NCBI GenBank assembly: GCA_030158125.1
Contig: JAOATL010000004.1
Coordinates: 62,001-126,000, forward strand
Origin: Limnohabitans sp.
Lineage (GTDB): Bacteria; Pseudomonadota; Gammaproteobacteria; Burkholderiales; Burkholderiaceae_C
DNA length: 64,000 nucleotides
Direction: 5' to 3'
The position numbers and the translations under genes were made by a program. The notes beneath the pieces are model-generated. The model did not search any database, was not told the DNA's origin, and saw only the letters and a list, made by a program, of their open reading frames with translations. This document shows, piece after piece, positions 63,775-64,000 of this stretch (its first letter is position 1; every line of letters starts with the position of its first letter).

Positions 63775-64000
63775 TCAAATCTCCTTCGAATAGATAATGT
63801 CCTGCACGCCATACCCCATGCGAGGCATGATCTTGTCCAGGCTGGTGCCCTGCTTGGCGTGCCACAGCATCAGCTGAGCACCACGTGCGCGGGCAACTTT
63901 TTCGGTTTCACGGATCAGGCGCAAGCCCACCGTGCTCGGTCGCAGATCTTCACGAAGGAACAACACATCGTTGTTGGCCACAATCAGATCGGCGTAGTGA
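63775..64000 (-). CDS. GNAT-family acetyltransferase-like phage protein (5' end outside window)
   Basis: About 74 residues are visible, open to the window edge. The sequence VLFLREDLRPSTVGLRLIRETEKVARARGAQLMLWHAKQGTSLDKIMPRMGYGVQDIIYSK follows the GNAT pattern, with LRPSTVGLRL as motif A (the RxxGxGxxL core modified to RPSTVG) and a MGYG-type beta end. Such genes lie between terminase and portal in BPP-1-like phages. Target unknown. Confidence 0.7.
   Translation of the reverse strand, partial: HYADLIVANNDVLFLREDLRPSTVGLRLIRETEKVARARGAQLMLWHAKQGTSLDKIMPRMGYGVQDIIYSKEI

Larger units (their letters stand above)
38241..64000. mobile_element. Prophage, BPP-1-like podovirus inserted at the 5' end of dusA (right end outside window)
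   Basis: From the dusA 5' end to the window edge all genes are phage-like: an integrase reading away from dusA, then a continuous minus-strand set of lysis, tail, internal virion, capsid and portal genes. The capsid/cement/scaffold/Bbp19 series follows the Bordetella phage BPP-1 order. Terminase, replication, repressor and the second attachment site are not seen. The exact left attachment core lies somewhere near 38150-38300 and cannot be fixed with only one end. Confidence 0.9.

Noticed and set aside
38419..64000. Diversity-generating retroelement, expected from BPP-1 likeness
   Set aside because: No reverse transcriptase, no template/variable repeat pair and no C-type lectin tip gene is visible in this half; it could only lie beyond 64000.

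Overview
The window is a chromosomal segment of a betaproteobacterium, most likely order Burkholderiales and Comamonadaceae-like (Limnohabitans/Rhodoferax type). The evidence is Bug/TctC-type solute-binding proteins, intracellular Cys-type PHB depolymerase, iscR-S-U-A-hscB-hscA-fdx followed by dnaQ, a standalone RnfB-like ferredoxin, and moderate GC. Host genes fill 1-38240. The right end (about 38.25 kb to the window edge) is the late half of a prophage next to the 5' end of dusA.

1-16.9 kb: accessory metabolism and regulation. It holds a truncated Bug binding protein, an SDR dehydrogenase, a universal stress protein behind a near-ideal FNR/Anr-type promoter, the RbgA/YlqF-type GTPase, a YaiO-like barrel, the Cho nuclease and a LysR regulator. 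The LysR gene is divergent from two tandem paralogous alpha/beta hydrolases and a second Bug binding protein. Next come an Old-Yellow-Enzyme reductase and an IclR regulator divergent from a five-gene group: an FAD amine/amino-acid oxidase and a polyamine-type ABC importer (ATPase, two permeases, binding protein). The first permease carries a one-base frameshift in a G run.

16.9-29.1 kb: housekeeping. A perfect palindromic terminator, tRNA-Val(CAC), dnaQ and the complete isc operon with an IscR type-1 box at its promoter are followed by uvrB, an aromatic/aspartate aminotransferase, and phaZ overlapping an rnfB-like gene.

29.1-38.2 kb: a complete propionyl-CoA to succinyl-CoA operon on the minus strand (methylmalonyl-CoA mutase, MeaB, propionyl-CoA carboxylase beta and alpha, epimerase-like VOC protein). 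It is divergent from a GntR/FCD regulator with an inverted repeat between them. dusA follows.

38.3-64 kb: prophage. A tyrosine integrase reads away from dusA and abuts a minus-strand late operon. In order of transcription (right to left) this holds an acetyltransferase fragment, a coiled-coil protein, portal, small head proteins, Bbp19-like, scaffold, BPP-1-type major capsid and cement proteins, tail-tube/adaptor proteins, internal virion proteins, a 2609-residue polyvalent protein with an ADP-ribosyltransferase domain and a zincin-like motif, tail fibre, glycine-rich adhesin, C1q-like protein, and holin/lysozyme. The architecture is that of a Bordetella BPP-1-like podovirus. No reverse transcriptase is visible here; terminase, replication and lysogeny genes and the far attachment site lie beyond 64000.

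No gene-free stretch exceeds about 230 bases. The most notable signals are the polyvalent protein, the FNR-type promoter, the IscR box, the permease frameshift, the predicted GntR control of the methylmalonyl-CoA pathway, and the dusA-linked BPP-1-like prophage.
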